Assembly (NCBI GenBank): GCA_016710365.1
Contig: JADJVW010000004.1
Location: forward strand, 1 to 64,000
DNA length: 64,000 nucleotides
Direction: 5' to 3'
From: Candidatus Caldilinea saccharophila
Lineage (GTDB): Bacteria > Chloroflexota > Anaerolineae > Caldilineales > Caldilineaceae
Of the stretch, positions 39,620 to 47,963 are shown piece by piece (position 1 is the stretch's first letter; each line of letters opens with the position of its first letter). Under the pieces are notes generated by a model. That model ran no database searches, had not been told where the DNA came from, and saw nothing but the letters and a program-made list of their open reading frames with translations. Made by a program: the position numbers and the translations under genes.

Positions 39620-42600
39620 ATGACCGAAGCACGCCAGCCTTACCGCTACGAACCGATCGCCCTCTCCGACGAGAGCACCGTGGTGGCCGAGTTCACGCCC
39701 GTGCAGGCGGTGCGCAAAACCGGCTATCAGAGCGAGGCCGTGCTGGAACAGGCATTGATCAAGCAGCTTGCGGCGCAGGCCTACGACTATCTGCCTCACC
39801 TCGGAAGCCGAGCTGATCGCGCAACCTGCGCCGCCAAATGGAGAAGCTCAACAAGATCAGCTTCACCGATGCCGAATGGGAGCGGTTCTTTGGTACCTGC
39901 ATCGCCGGCGCCAACGACGGCATCCTGGAGAAAACCGCGCGCATCCAGGAAGACCATATCCAGGTCCTGAAGCGCGACGACGGTACGACCAAGAACATCT
40001 ACCTGATCGACAAGGCGAACATCCACAACAACGCCTTGCAGGTGATCAACCAGTACGAGGCCGATGGCGCCCGCTCCAACCGCTACGACGTGACCGTGCT
40101 GGTCAACGGCCTGCCGATGGTGCATGTCGAACTCAAGCGGCGGGGCGTGGACATCCGCGAGGCCTTCAACCAGATCAACCGCTACCAGCGCGACAGCTTC
40201 TGGGCGGGTTGTGGCCTGTTCGAGTACGTGCAGTTGTTCGTCATCAGCAACGGCACGCTGACCAAGTATTACAGCAACACCGTGCGCGCCGGTCATCTGG
40301 CCGAGCAGCGCGGCAAAAGCCGTGCGCGTGGCAAGACTTCCAACAGCTTTGCTTTCACCAGCTGGTGGGCCGATGCGAAGAACCAGCCCATTACCGAGCT
40401 GACTGGACTTTGCCCGCACCTTCTTTGCGCGGCACACGCTGCTCAACATCCTCACCCGCTATTGCGTCTTCGACGTGGATCGCAAGCTGCTGGTGATGCG
40501 CCCCTATCAGATCGTGGCGGCCGAGCGCATCCTGCAACGCATCGCCACGGCCACCAACTACAAGCAGTTGGGCAGCGTGGCAGCGGGCGGCTACATCTGG
40601 CACACGACCGGCAGCGGCAAGACGCTGACCAGCTTCAAGGCCGCGCAACTGGCGCGCGGCGCTGCCGGCCATCGACAAGGTGCTCTTTGTGGTGGATCGC
40701 AAGGATCTGGACTACCAGACCATGCGCGAGTACGAGCGCTTCGAGAAGGGCGCGGCCAACTCCAACACCTCGACCGCGGTGCTACAACGGCAGTTGGAGG
40801 ACCCCAACGCCCGCATCATCATCACTACCATCCAGAAGCTCGCCCGCTTTGTGGCCAAGAACAAGCGGCACCCGGTCTATGACGCGCATGTGGTGGTGAT
40901 CTTCGACGAGTGCCATCGCAGCCAGTTTGGCGACATGCACGAGGAGATCACGCGCGTCTTCAAGCGCTACCACCTGTTCGGCTTCACCGGCACGCCGATC
41001 TTCGCCGACAACGCCGGCCGCAGCGGCAACCCGCTGCGGCGCACCACGGAACAGGCCTTTGGCGACAAGCTGCACACCTACACCATTGTCGATGCCATCA
41101 ACGACAAGAACGTGCTGCCGTTCCGCATCGACTACATCAACACGATCAAGACGGCGCCGGGCATCAAGGACAAGCAGGTGCCGGCCATCGACACGGAGCG
41201 GGCGCTGCTCGACCCGGAGCGCATCCGCCAGGTGGTGGGTTACATCCGTGAGCACTTCGACCAGAAGACCAAGCGGTCGGCGGCCTACAGCCTGGACGGC
41301 AAGCGGATGGTGGGCTTCAACTCGCTGTTTGCGTGCGCCTCCATCGACGCGGCCAAACGCTACTACGCCGAATTTGCCCGACAGCAGGCGGGGCTGCCGC
41401 CGGCGCAGCGGCTCAAGATCGGCCTGATCTACAGCTTCGCCGTCAACGAGGCGGAGGCCGACGGGCTGCTGGACGAAGAGGCCTTCGAGACCGACGGGCT
41501 GGATGCCAGCTCACGCGATTTTCTCGAAGCCGCCATCCAGGACTACAACGCCCTGTTCGGCACCAGCTTCGACACCTCCGCCGACAAGTTCCAGAACTAC
41601 TACAAGGATCTGTCGCAGCGGCTGAAGAAGCGCGAGCTGGACCTGGTGATCGTGGTCAACATGTTCCTGACCGGCTTCGACGCCACCACGCTCAATACCT
41701 TGTGGGTGGACAAGAACCTGCGCGCCCACGGGCTGATCCAGGCCTTTTCGCGCACCAACCGCATCCTGAACTCGGTCAAGACCTACGGCAACATCGTCTC
41801 CTTCCGTGACCTGGAGCAGGAGACCAACGACGCGCTGGCGCTGTTCGGCAACAAGGACGCCAAGGGCATCGTCCTGCTCAAGCCCTATGCCGATTACTAC
41901 GCGGAGTACCAGAAGCAGATCGCGGAATTGGTGCAGCGCTTCCCGCTGGGCGAGGCGATCCTCGGCGAGGCGGCGCAGAAGGCGTTCATCAAGCTGTTCG
42001 GCTCGATCCTGCGGCTGAAGAACATCCTCACCGCGTTCGACGATTTTGCGGGCAACGAGATCCTCAGCGCGCGCGACTTCCAGGACTACCAGAGCCTCTA
42101 CCTGAACCTGTACGCCGAGTTCCGCAGCGCGTCGGACGCCGAGAAGGAGACAATCAACGACGACGTGGTGTTCGAGATCGAGCTGATCAAGCAGGTCGAG
42201 ATCAACGTCGACTACATCCTGCTGCTGGTGGAGCGGTATCTCCAGGCCAAGGGCAGCGGGGCCGACAAGGAAATCCGTGCGACCATCGAGCGGGCGGTCA
42301 ATGCCAGCCCGTCGCTGCGCAACAAGAAAGACCTCATCGAGCAGTTTGTCGATTCCGTCTCGACGAAGGGCAAGGTGGATGCGCAGTGGCTGGCGTTCGT
42401 CGCCAGCCAAGAAGGTGGAGGAACTCGACCAGATCATCGCCGACGAGAGCCTCAACCCGGAGGCGACCGAAGGCTTCATGGACAACGCCTTCCGCGACGG
42501 TGCGATCCCGACCGCGGGCACGGCGATCACGAAGATCCTGCCGCCGGTGTCGAGGTTTGCGAAGGATAACGGCCATGCGGTGAAGAAGCAGACGGTGCTG

Positions 42601-42645
42601 GATCGGCTGGCGGCGTTTTTTGAGCGGTATTTTGGATTGGCGTAG
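39620..42645 (+). CDS. hsdR: Type I R-M restriction subunit, several frameshifts
   Basis: ATP-dependent translocase and endonuclease of the type I complex, about 1008 residues repaired. N-terminal segment VAEFTPVQAVRKTGYQSEAV and LIKQLAAQAYDYL in frame one. Frame two from about 39838 has the nuclease part, with VLVNGLPMVHVELKRRGVD providing the PD-(D/E)XK Glu-x-Lys. Frame three (about 40410-40670) has RPYQIVAAERI and Walker A HTTGSGKTLTS. Frame four (40680-42420) has VIFDECHRSQFG (DEAD motif), FGFTGTPIF, LTGFDATTLN and QAFSRTNRI. The C-terminal piece KVEELDQIIADESL ends at 42645. All helicase motifs survive, so the breaks look technical. The start follows GAGGAGCAGAG. Confidence 0.9.
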
Positions 42646-42667
42646 GGAGTCAAGGCGCAGCCTGGCG

Positions 42668-42828
42668 CTGCACCGGCAGCGCCAGGCTGCGCGCACGCCT
42701 CACGAACGCCGCACGAACAGAGCGTACTCCAGGCGCAGATCGATGCCACGGACCGGCAGATTGACCGGATGGTCTATACGTTGTACGGGTTGACGGCGGA
42801 GGAGATCAGGATCGTGCAGGGAGGTTGA
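42668..42828 (+). pseudogene. 3' remnant of a type IIG/Eco57I-like methyltransferase gene, copy R1
   Basis: Encodes, with frameshifts, LHRQRQAARTPHE and QAQIDATDRQIDRMVYTLYG ending LTAEEIRIVQGG and a stop. This is the usual C-terminal tail of large Eco57I-like N6-adenine methylases. Only the tail is present. Copies R2-R4 follow at 43214, 44281 and 46219. Confidence 0.75.
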
Positions 42829-42855
42829 TCATGTCCATCACCCGGGCGAGGTTTG

Positions 42856-43088
42856 TTATCCCATATGCGTCAGCGTGCTGCGCTGTGCAACTTGCAGCAA
42901 CAGGCGCAACGCTTCATTCACGGCTTCCGAGGTTGGAAACGCAGCGCCACATCAGGCGCCAGCAAGACAAGATTCGTACCGGCTTGGTAGCGCGCGACAT
43001 ACTTGCCGCGCACCCCGCCCTTCAAGACGGTTGCATCGTATTCGGGGCGCAGGTCATCATCGAATTGTGTTTCAGGATTCGGTTTCAT
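42856..43088 (-). CDS. BrnA-like antitoxin, frameshifted
   Basis: About 77 residues when repaired. MKPNPETQFDDDLRPEYD and VLKGGVRGKYVARYQAGTN form the conserved first half; the second half, FPTSEAVNEALRLLLQVAQ, is read in another frame after a break near 42930. Such small proteins are encoded next to BrnT- or PIN-type toxins and are predicted DNA-binding antitoxins. The start overlaps the end of a BrnT-like fragment, the normal BrnTA order. The remaining bases of 42829-43213 hold nothing else. Confidence 0.7.
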
Positions 43089-43182
43089 AAAGCTTTCTTT
43101 CCGACCTTGTCACCTCACGCGCGCTGATGATGCGTGTCAGCCCCTGACGATCTGTGTGAGCGACAATCAGCAGTCGAACTCC
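43072..43182 (-). pseudogene. BrnT-like toxin, C-terminal fragment
   Basis: Encodes RLLIVAHTDRQGLTRIISAR then EVTRSERKLYE, the C-terminal third of a BrnT ribonuclease toxin with its typical RIISAR strand. The upstream part is missing; the frame closes just before it, and remnant R2 begins within about 30 bp. Overlaps the antitoxin start by about 17 bp. Confidence 0.75.
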
Positions 43183-43213
43183 ATGACGCTAGTATATCAC
43201 AGGCCGATTTCCC

Positions 43214-43444
43214 ATCCGCACCATCAACTTCGCCGACCCCGTCGACGTCGCCCACCACGACCAGATGGTGGCGCTGGTGGAGCGGATGCTTGCCTTGCAT
43301 GGGCAGCGCAACGCAGCGCGCACGCCGCACGAACAGAGCGTGCTCCAGGCGCAGATCGATGCCACGGACCAGCAGATTGACCGGCTGGTCTATGCGTTGT
43401 ATGGGCTGACGGCGAAGGAGATTGAGATTGTGGAGGGCGGGTAA
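43214..43444 (+). pseudogene. 3' remnant of a type IIG/Eco57I-like methyltransferase gene, copy R2
   Basis: The most complete copy: 76 codons open in one frame, from IRTINFADPVDVAHHDQMV through ALVERMLALHGQRNAARTPH and IDRLVYALYGLTAKEIEIVE to a stop. No start codon or upstream domains. Its stop lies at the left edge of a MITE-like element. Confidence 0.8.
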
Positions 43445-43450
43445 ATTGAG

Positions 43451-43563
43451 GGTGTGCGTCAAGTTTTTGTTGCGTCCCCGGCACTGGTCAGACGCGGCCC
43501 TATTCAACCAATTCCTCTTGACCAGTGCCGGGGACGTTCTCACCAAAATTCTGACACGCACCC
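43451..43563 (+). mobile_element. 113-bp MITE-like palindromic element with 10-bp target duplication
   Basis: Flanked by GTAAATTGAG at 43441-43450 and 43564-43573. Ends GGTGTGCGTCA and TGACACGCACCC form imperfect terminal inverted repeats. Inside, CGTCCCCGGCACTGGTCA and its complement make an 18-bp stem. A related element lies at 44717-44816. Confidence 0.8.
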
Positions 43564-43648
43564 GTAAATTGAGCAGCAATTGACGACGCGCTAACCTGGT
43601 ATTAGACTCCTGCCCAGTGCTCGGCGGAAGTCATGAGGAAACAGACAT

Positions 43649-44035
43649 ATGGTGACAATCGCAATACAGGCTGAAGAGTCGCTTGCCGCGGAATTGGCAG
43701 AGATCGCCGATGCCAGGCAGATTTCACTGGAAGATGCCGCACTCGAAGCATTGAAACGCTATGTAGCTAGTACACACGGGCTAAAATACCTCGTTGGTTG
43801 CCTGGTAGGGGCGCACCCCCGTGTGCGCCCGGAAGCCGGACAGGCACGGGGGCCTGTCCCTACCAAATCTACGGGCAGAATTACGCCCACCTGGACTAGT
43901 GTGCACCCCCTTGACAGCGTGCGCTACTCTTTTATCGGGATAGGTCACAGTGGAAAAGGTGACGTGTCTCAGCGCGTCGATGAAACTCTAGATGCCATCG
44001 CTGAACGCCGCAAGGGGTGGAGCCTCGACGCATGA
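43649..44035 (+). pseudogene. VapB-like antitoxin gene carrying an in-frame REP insertion
   Basis: Start MVTIAIQAEESLAAELAEIA and LEALKRYV give the N-terminal DNA-binding part of a VapB-type antitoxin; RYSFIGIGHSGKGD and SQRVDETLDAIAERR are its normal C-terminal half, ending overlapping the toxin start. Between them lie about 45 codons (VGCLVGAHPRVRPEAG and so on) that translate a palindromic repeat and have no place in the family. The insertion keeps the frame, so a 128-residue hybrid could still be made. Antitoxin function is doubtful, and the toxin gene next to it is also broken. Confidence 0.8.
43767..43899 (+). mobile_element. REP-like palindromic element inserted in vapB
   Basis: Core arms CTGGTAGGGGCGCACCCCCG and GGCACGGGGGCCTGTCCCTA; outer ends carry CTAGT and ACTAG. 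The core matches the tandem units at 51375-51591 next to the REP-associated transposase, which is the likely mobiliser. Confidence 0.7.
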
Positions 44036-44269
44036 CAGCGCTCCTGGACACCGGCTTCCTGCTGGCGGTGCTGGATGAAGATGACAATCTACATCAAAAT
44101 CATGGAAGAGTATCGAGACAGCCGAATTGACTTTGTCGATAGCGTGATCGCTGCGATGGCCGAGCGACTTGAAATTCGGACAATCCTCACGGTCGATCGC
44201 AGGCATTTTCAGATCTTTCGCCCGAAGATTCTTGATTACTTCATCATTCTCCCAGAGAAACTCTATTGA
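44032..44269 (+). pseudogene. VapC-like PIN-domain toxin, internally deleted
   Basis: The gene starts MTALLDTGFLLAVLDEDD with the first PIN aspartate, and the end EYRDSRIDFVDSVIAAMAER, TILTVDRRHFQIF is the C-terminal PIN region with its acidic residues. The two are joined with a frame change and about 50 central codons missing, including the usual Glu motif. Not functional as it stands. Overlaps the antitoxin by 4 bp, as in intact vapBC operons. Confidence 0.8.
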
Positions 44270-44280
44270 GCGCTTCTTCC

Positions 44281-44452
44281 GCCATGCGCAGATGGTGGCG
44301 CTGGAGGCGCGGATGCTGGCCCTGCACCGGCAGCGCCGCACGAACAGAGCGTGCTCCAGGCGCAGATCGACGCTACGGCTCGGCAGATTGATAAGCTGGT
44401 CTATGCGTTGTATGGGCTGACGGAGGAGGTTCGGATTGTGGAGGGCGGGTGA
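44281..44452 (+). pseudogene. 3' methyltransferase remnant, copy R3
   Basis: Same tail as R2 with an internal deletion after LALHRQR and a frame change, then a version of DRLVYALYGLTEE and a TGA stop. It starts 11 bp after the vapC stop. Confidence 0.7.
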
Positions 44453-44493
44453 TCTCCTTGTGGCGCTCCCGTAGCGGTGATGGGGTTGAATGT

Positions 44494-44540
44494 GCTCTCC
44501 GGCGCCAGGTGCTCCAACGGCGCGACTGGCGCCGGAGAGC
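44494..44540 (+). repeat. Perfect 15-bp inverted repeat
   Basis: GCTCTCCGGCGCCAG at 44494-44508 and its complement at 44526-44540. The gene-free stretch 44453-45184 holds this hairpin, a MITE-like element and a possible promoter; no coding region was recognised. Confidence 0.6.
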
Positions 44541-44695
44541 GGCTCGTGACGTCTGATTTGCATCGCGCGGCGGCGCTCCAACAGAAGTGCAGTATCGCCG
44601 GCTTGATTCTGTTGGCCTGAGCATTGCTTTGGCCTGGCAAGCGCCGGCGGCTCTGGCAGACAACAGCCCCGCCCAGACCGCCCCCCGGTTGCGTT

Positions 44696-44837
44696 ACCCG
44701 TCCCTTTCCGGTGCATCCCAAGTTGTGGGTACGTCCCCGGCACTGGTCAAGAGCTTTCATCAAAGCCGCACCCTGTGACCAGTGCCGGGGACGTTCTCGC
44801 CAAAATTCTGACACGCACCCGTCCCTTTTCGGTGCAT
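44696..44837 (+). mobile_element. MITE-like palindromic element with 21-bp flanking direct repeats
   Basis: Related to 43451-43563: core arms CGTCCCCGGCACTGGTCA and TGACCAGTGCCGGGGACG, and the same right end (CAAAATTCTGACACGCACCC). Direct repeats ACCCGTCCCTTTCCGGTGCA(T) at 44696-44716 and 44817-44837 differ at one base. Confidence 0.7.
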
Positions 44838-44865
44838 TGCCACCCGGACCGGAGTGTGTTATAGT
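44837..44865 (+). promoter_or_regulatory. Possible promoter upstream of the GYD gene
   Basis: TTGCCA at 44837-44842, 17-bp spacer, TATAGT at 44860-44865. It would give a leader of over 300 nt for the GYD gene, so the link is uncertain. The -35 begins at the last base of the MITE flanking repeat. Confidence 0.35.
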
Positions 44866-45184
44866 GCCGCCAGAGTGCATTCATGGTTGACGGACTGCGT
44901 TCCGGGCAGCCAGCAGTGAACTCAACCTGCACTTGAATTCCGAGCTTCGCACAACGATAATACGGCGGATGCGGTCTGTCACGACACAGGCTGTCAGCTT
45001 TCCCATCGCACAATCCTTTTGACGCGGCTTGTCGGGTTGCCCCTTGGCGCTGTTTGCCAGCGCGCCGTGCGAATTAGGAGGAGTGCGCCTATGGGTTCAG
45101 TGGCTTGGCTGTTCCGTTATCGATTCGAATCGCGCATCCGTGTGCCATGCTGTGGTGCCCACGAGTCAAAAGGAGGAATAGACT

Positions 45185-45505
45185 ATGGCGAAGTATCTGA
45201 TTCAAGCAAGCTACGTCGGTGAAGGCGTGAAGGGCCTGCTCAAAGATGGTGGCAGCGTGCGCCGGGCCGCCGTCGAGAAGCTGGCCAAGTCAGTGGGGGG
45301 CGCCGTCGAAGTCTTCTATTATGCCTTCGGCGAGAGCGACCTGTACATCATTGGCGATTTCCCAGACAACGCCGCGGTGGCCGCGGTTGCCCTGACGGTC
45401 AACGCCTCGGGGACAGCCACGTGCAAAACCACGGTGCTGTTGACGCCTGAGGAAATCGACGCGGCGGCGAAGAAAACGCCCAGCTATATCCCACCGGGAC
45501 AGTAA
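45185..45505 (+). CDS. GYD domain protein
   Basis: 106 residues of the GYD family, a ferredoxin-like dimeric alpha-beta barrel fold of unknown biochemical role. MAKYLIQASYVGEGVKGLLKDG at the start, VEVFYYAFGESDLYIIGDFP in the middle (position of the Gly-Tyr/Ser-Asp motif) and LLTPEEIDAAAKK near the end match the family. AAAGGAGGAATAGACT is an excellent ribosome binding site for the ATG at 45185. Intact and probably expressed, though it stands among decayed genes. Confidence 0.88.
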   Translation: MAKYLIQASYVGEGVKGLLKDGGSVRRAAVEKLAKSVGGAVEVFYYAFGESDLYIIGDFPDNAAVAAVALTVNASGTATCKTTVLLTPEEIDAAAKKTPSYIPPGQ

Positions 45506-45656
45506 GCGGCGTTGATTGTCAACGTGCCAATAGGATGCCGCGGCCGGACGCTCACCAGCGTCCGGCCGCGGCTCGATCGCCAAGTGCGCTTGATTTGACT
45601 CGTTCTCTCCTGGTGCAAGCCGCCCCTCCCTCGGAAATCCGCCGGCCCGCTGTCAC

Positions 45657-45974
45657 TTGCCAGCAACGCATCCTCTGCTGCTGATACCTGGTCCTGAGCA
45701 ACCGATTGGTGATTTTGCCGCTTTGGCCGAACATCGTGGCATGGTGGATCAGCTCATTCAAGCGCATAGGTTTGCAGCGGCATTGGTGCGCACGCTCCAG
45801 GAGCATGGGATTGCCAGAGTCGAAATATCACCATTTGGCGTTCGCTATGTCCATCGAAGGTATACTACGAACGCCCGATGGATGAAGCGCGATGGTGCGC
45901 GTCGTGTGGTTTATCGAAGATGGTGAAACGATGCCGCGCCTGGTCGCGGCCTACCCGCGCAACTGGAGGCAAGC
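45657..45974 (+). pseudogene. Broken gene ending in a DUF6883-like segment
   Basis: A frame open from 45657 to 45926 (start MPATHPLLLIPGPEQ) is not recognised. From about 45830 another frame reads YHHLAFAMSIEGILRTPDG, meets a TGA, then continues with VRVVWFIEDGETMPRLVAAYP, which resembles DUF6883. The DUF4926 gene follows at once, a neighbour I associate with DUF6883. At least one indel and one stop are needed, so I call it broken. Confidence 0.5.
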
Positions 45975-46208
45975 ATGCTTGCTGAACATGACCGAGTGGT
46001 ATTACGAAGCAATATTCCTGAACATCATCTCGTGGCTGGCGATATTGGCGCCGTCGTGTTTGTCCACCAGCACGGCGCCGGTTATGAGGTTGAGTTCATG
46101 GCGCTCGACGGCGAGACGGTGGCTATCGTCACGCTGCTGCTGGCGCAAATCCGCCCGATTGCGCGGCGTGAGATCGCCCATGCCCGGCTCATTGCCCAGG
46201 CTGCCTAA
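45975..46208 (+). CDS. DUF4926 domain protein
   Basis: 77 residues. MLAEHDRVVLRSNIPEHHLV, AGDIGAVVFVHQHGAGYEVEF and LDGETVAIVTLLLAQIRPI are the DUF4926 pattern, a small beta-rich SH3-like fold. Function unknown; it is commonly found beside DUF6883 genes and suspected of a toxin-antitoxin-like role. Intact frame; start ATG at 45975. R4 begins 10 bp after its stop. Confidence 0.85.
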   Translation: MLAEHDRVVLRSNIPEHHLVAGDIGAVVFVHQHGAGYEVEFMALDGETVAIVTLLLAQIRPIARREIAHARLIAQAA

Positions 46209-46218
46209 CTGACCACTC

Positions 46219-46310
46219 ATCCGCACCATCGACTTCGCCGACCCTGCGGACGTCGCCCGCCACGACCAGATGGTGGCGCTGGTGGAGCGGATGCTGGCCT
46301 TGCATGGGCG
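46219..46310 (+). pseudogene. 3' methyltransferase remnant, copy R4
   Basis: Encodes IRTIDFADPADVARHDQMV then ALVERMLALHG and breaks off at a short hairpin (46325-46362). Shares near-identity with the first part of R2. Confidence 0.75.
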
Positions 46311-46383
46311 GAGATGGGTTTGCTGGCTGGCTCATCCTATCTGGCAGCGACAGGATGAGCCAGCGATTGTGACCAGGGCGCTG

Positions 46384-47793
46384 TCAGCGTGCGGGCTTGA
46401 TGTTCTGGTTGACGTGAAAGAGGTTCTGCGGATCGTATTGGGCTTTGACCTGCGCCAGGCGGCCATAGTTGTCGCCATAGGCAGCCTTCACCCGCTCTTC
46501 GCCCTCATCCATGATCATGTTTACATAGCCGCCGCCCGCCGAATAGGGATGCATGGCCTGCCAGTATTCCTTGGCCCACTGGGTCGTGCGTTCGTTATTC
46601 TGTGGGTCAGGGTCAACGCCGACGATCACCTGGGCAAAGTTGGCGTCGCGATAGCCCCAGGCGGTCTCCTGCGCGCCCACGTGCCCTGCGGCCCCGTTGA
46701 TGGGATAGATATGCATGGTCGAGTGCATCGTCGGCAGCTGCGCTCCGTACTTCACATGCAGATCAATCGCCTGGTCACTCAACTCATGCACAAAGTCGGC
46801 CTTCCAGTACCACTGCAGCCCCGGCGGGTAGAGCCCATCAAACATGCTCTGGAGCGCTGGCCAGGGGATCGGTCCGGTGAAGTCGACCGCTGGGCCGAGG
46901 GCGCGGATTGGTTTGAAGCGCTCCTCAGCCTGGTCGAGCGGGCCTGTATAGCACCACGTAATGATGCATCCTTTATGCAAGTGCAACGCTTCTGGAAAGG
47001 GGGGCGCAGGAGGCACCGTGGCAAGGCCAAACCAACCGTTGATATCCTCCGGCGCATTCAAAATAAACTCTTGCCAAAACTTGAGCACCTCCTTGGTGCG
47101 GTCAATCGGCCAGAGCATCGGTCCGCCGTAGACGGTGCTGATCGGGTGTAGTTGGTACTCGAACGACGTTACCACACCAAAGTTGCCGCCGCCGCCGCGC
47201 ACCGCCCAGAAGAGGTCGGCGTTCTCCTCGGCGCTGGCGGTTATAAAGCGACCGTCAGCCAGCACCATGTCCACGCTCAGCAAATTGTCAATCGTCAGGC
47301 CATGGGTGCGAGAGAGGTAGCCGATGCCGCCGCCCAACGTCAATCCCCCAACGCCGGTCGTCGAGATGAAACCGCTTGGCGTGGCCAAGCCAAAAGCGTG
47401 GGTGGCGTGATCTACATCTCCCCAGGTGCAGCCGCCTTCCACCCGTGCGGTGCGCGCAGCGGGATTCACGCGAATACCCTTCATGTGCGAGAGATCAATT
47501 ACCAGCCCTTCATCGCAGATGCCCAGGCCGGGGCCGTTGTGCCCGCCGCCGCGCACGGCGATAGTCAACTGCTGTTCGCGCCCAAAGTTGACGGCGGCGA
47601 TCACGTCGGCCACGTCCACGCAGCGTGCAATCAGCGCGGGCCGTTTGTCGATCATGGCATTATACACTTTCCGTGCCTCGTCGTAGATGGCGTCGCCGGG
47701 TCGAATCAACGCACCGCGCAGTTGCGCGCGGAACTCGCCAACTGCCGCTTCATCCAGTTTGTGCTCATTCCTGGTTGGGGTTTGCACTACCAT
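46384..47793 (-). CDS. FAD-linked oxidase, berberine-bridge-enzyme type
   Basis: 469 residues. FAD-binding type 4 domain with AVRGGGHNGPGLG, whose histidine is the usual covalent 8-alpha site, and VEGGCTWGDVDHATH, whose cysteine is the second covalent site, so bicovalent FAD is predicted. TGVGGLTLGGGIGYLSRTHG and LFWAVRGGGGNFGVVTSFEY complete the domain; the BBE tail YWQAMHPYSAGGGYVNMI and YDPQNLFHVNQNI is at the end. Such enzymes oxidise sugars, alcohols or alkaloids with O2. The start at 47793 has AAGGAGGAAGT directly upstream; the longer frame lacks support. It lies downstream of the large regulator on the same strand. Confidence 0.93.
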   Translation of the reverse strand: MVVQTPTRNEHKLDEAAVGEFRAQLRGALIRPGDAIYDEARKVYNAMIDKRPALIARCVDVADVIAAVNFGREQQLTIAVRGGGHNGPGLGICDEGLVIDLSHMKGIRVNPAARTARVEGGCTWGDVDHATHAFGLATPSGFISTTGVGGLTLGGGIGYLSRTHGLTIDNLLSVDMVLADGRFITASAEENADLFWAVRGGGGNFGVVTSFEYQLHPISTVYGGPMLWPIDRTKEVLKFWQEFILNAPEDINGWFGLATVPPAPPFPEALHLHKGCIITWCYTGPLDQAEERFKPIRALGPAVDFTGPIPWPALQSMFDGLYPPGLQWYWKADFVHELSDQAIDLHVKYGAQLPTMHSTMHIYPINGAAGHVGAQETAWGYRDANFAQVIVGVDPDPQNNERTTQWAKEYWQAMHPYSAGGGYVNMIMDEGEERVKAAYGDNYGRLAQVKAQYDPQNLFHVNQNIKPAR

Positions 47794-47963
47794 ACTTCCT
47801 CCTTGACCTCCACTTGTTTGGACAGACAGATGCGCAACCTGTTTGCTGCACCCAATCTGTTTCAGCAGCACTCTGCTGATGATGACAACCTACCACGGGA
47901 GGCGTTAGTCAAACGTTAGTCAAGGCGTTAGGAGGAACCAGACTTTAGAGGAAAGAGGATAGT

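Noticed and set aside
44747..45013. Minus-strand frame with several cysteines as a small metal-binding protein
   Set aside because: It runs through the MITE-like element, has no recognisable domain or ribosome binding site.
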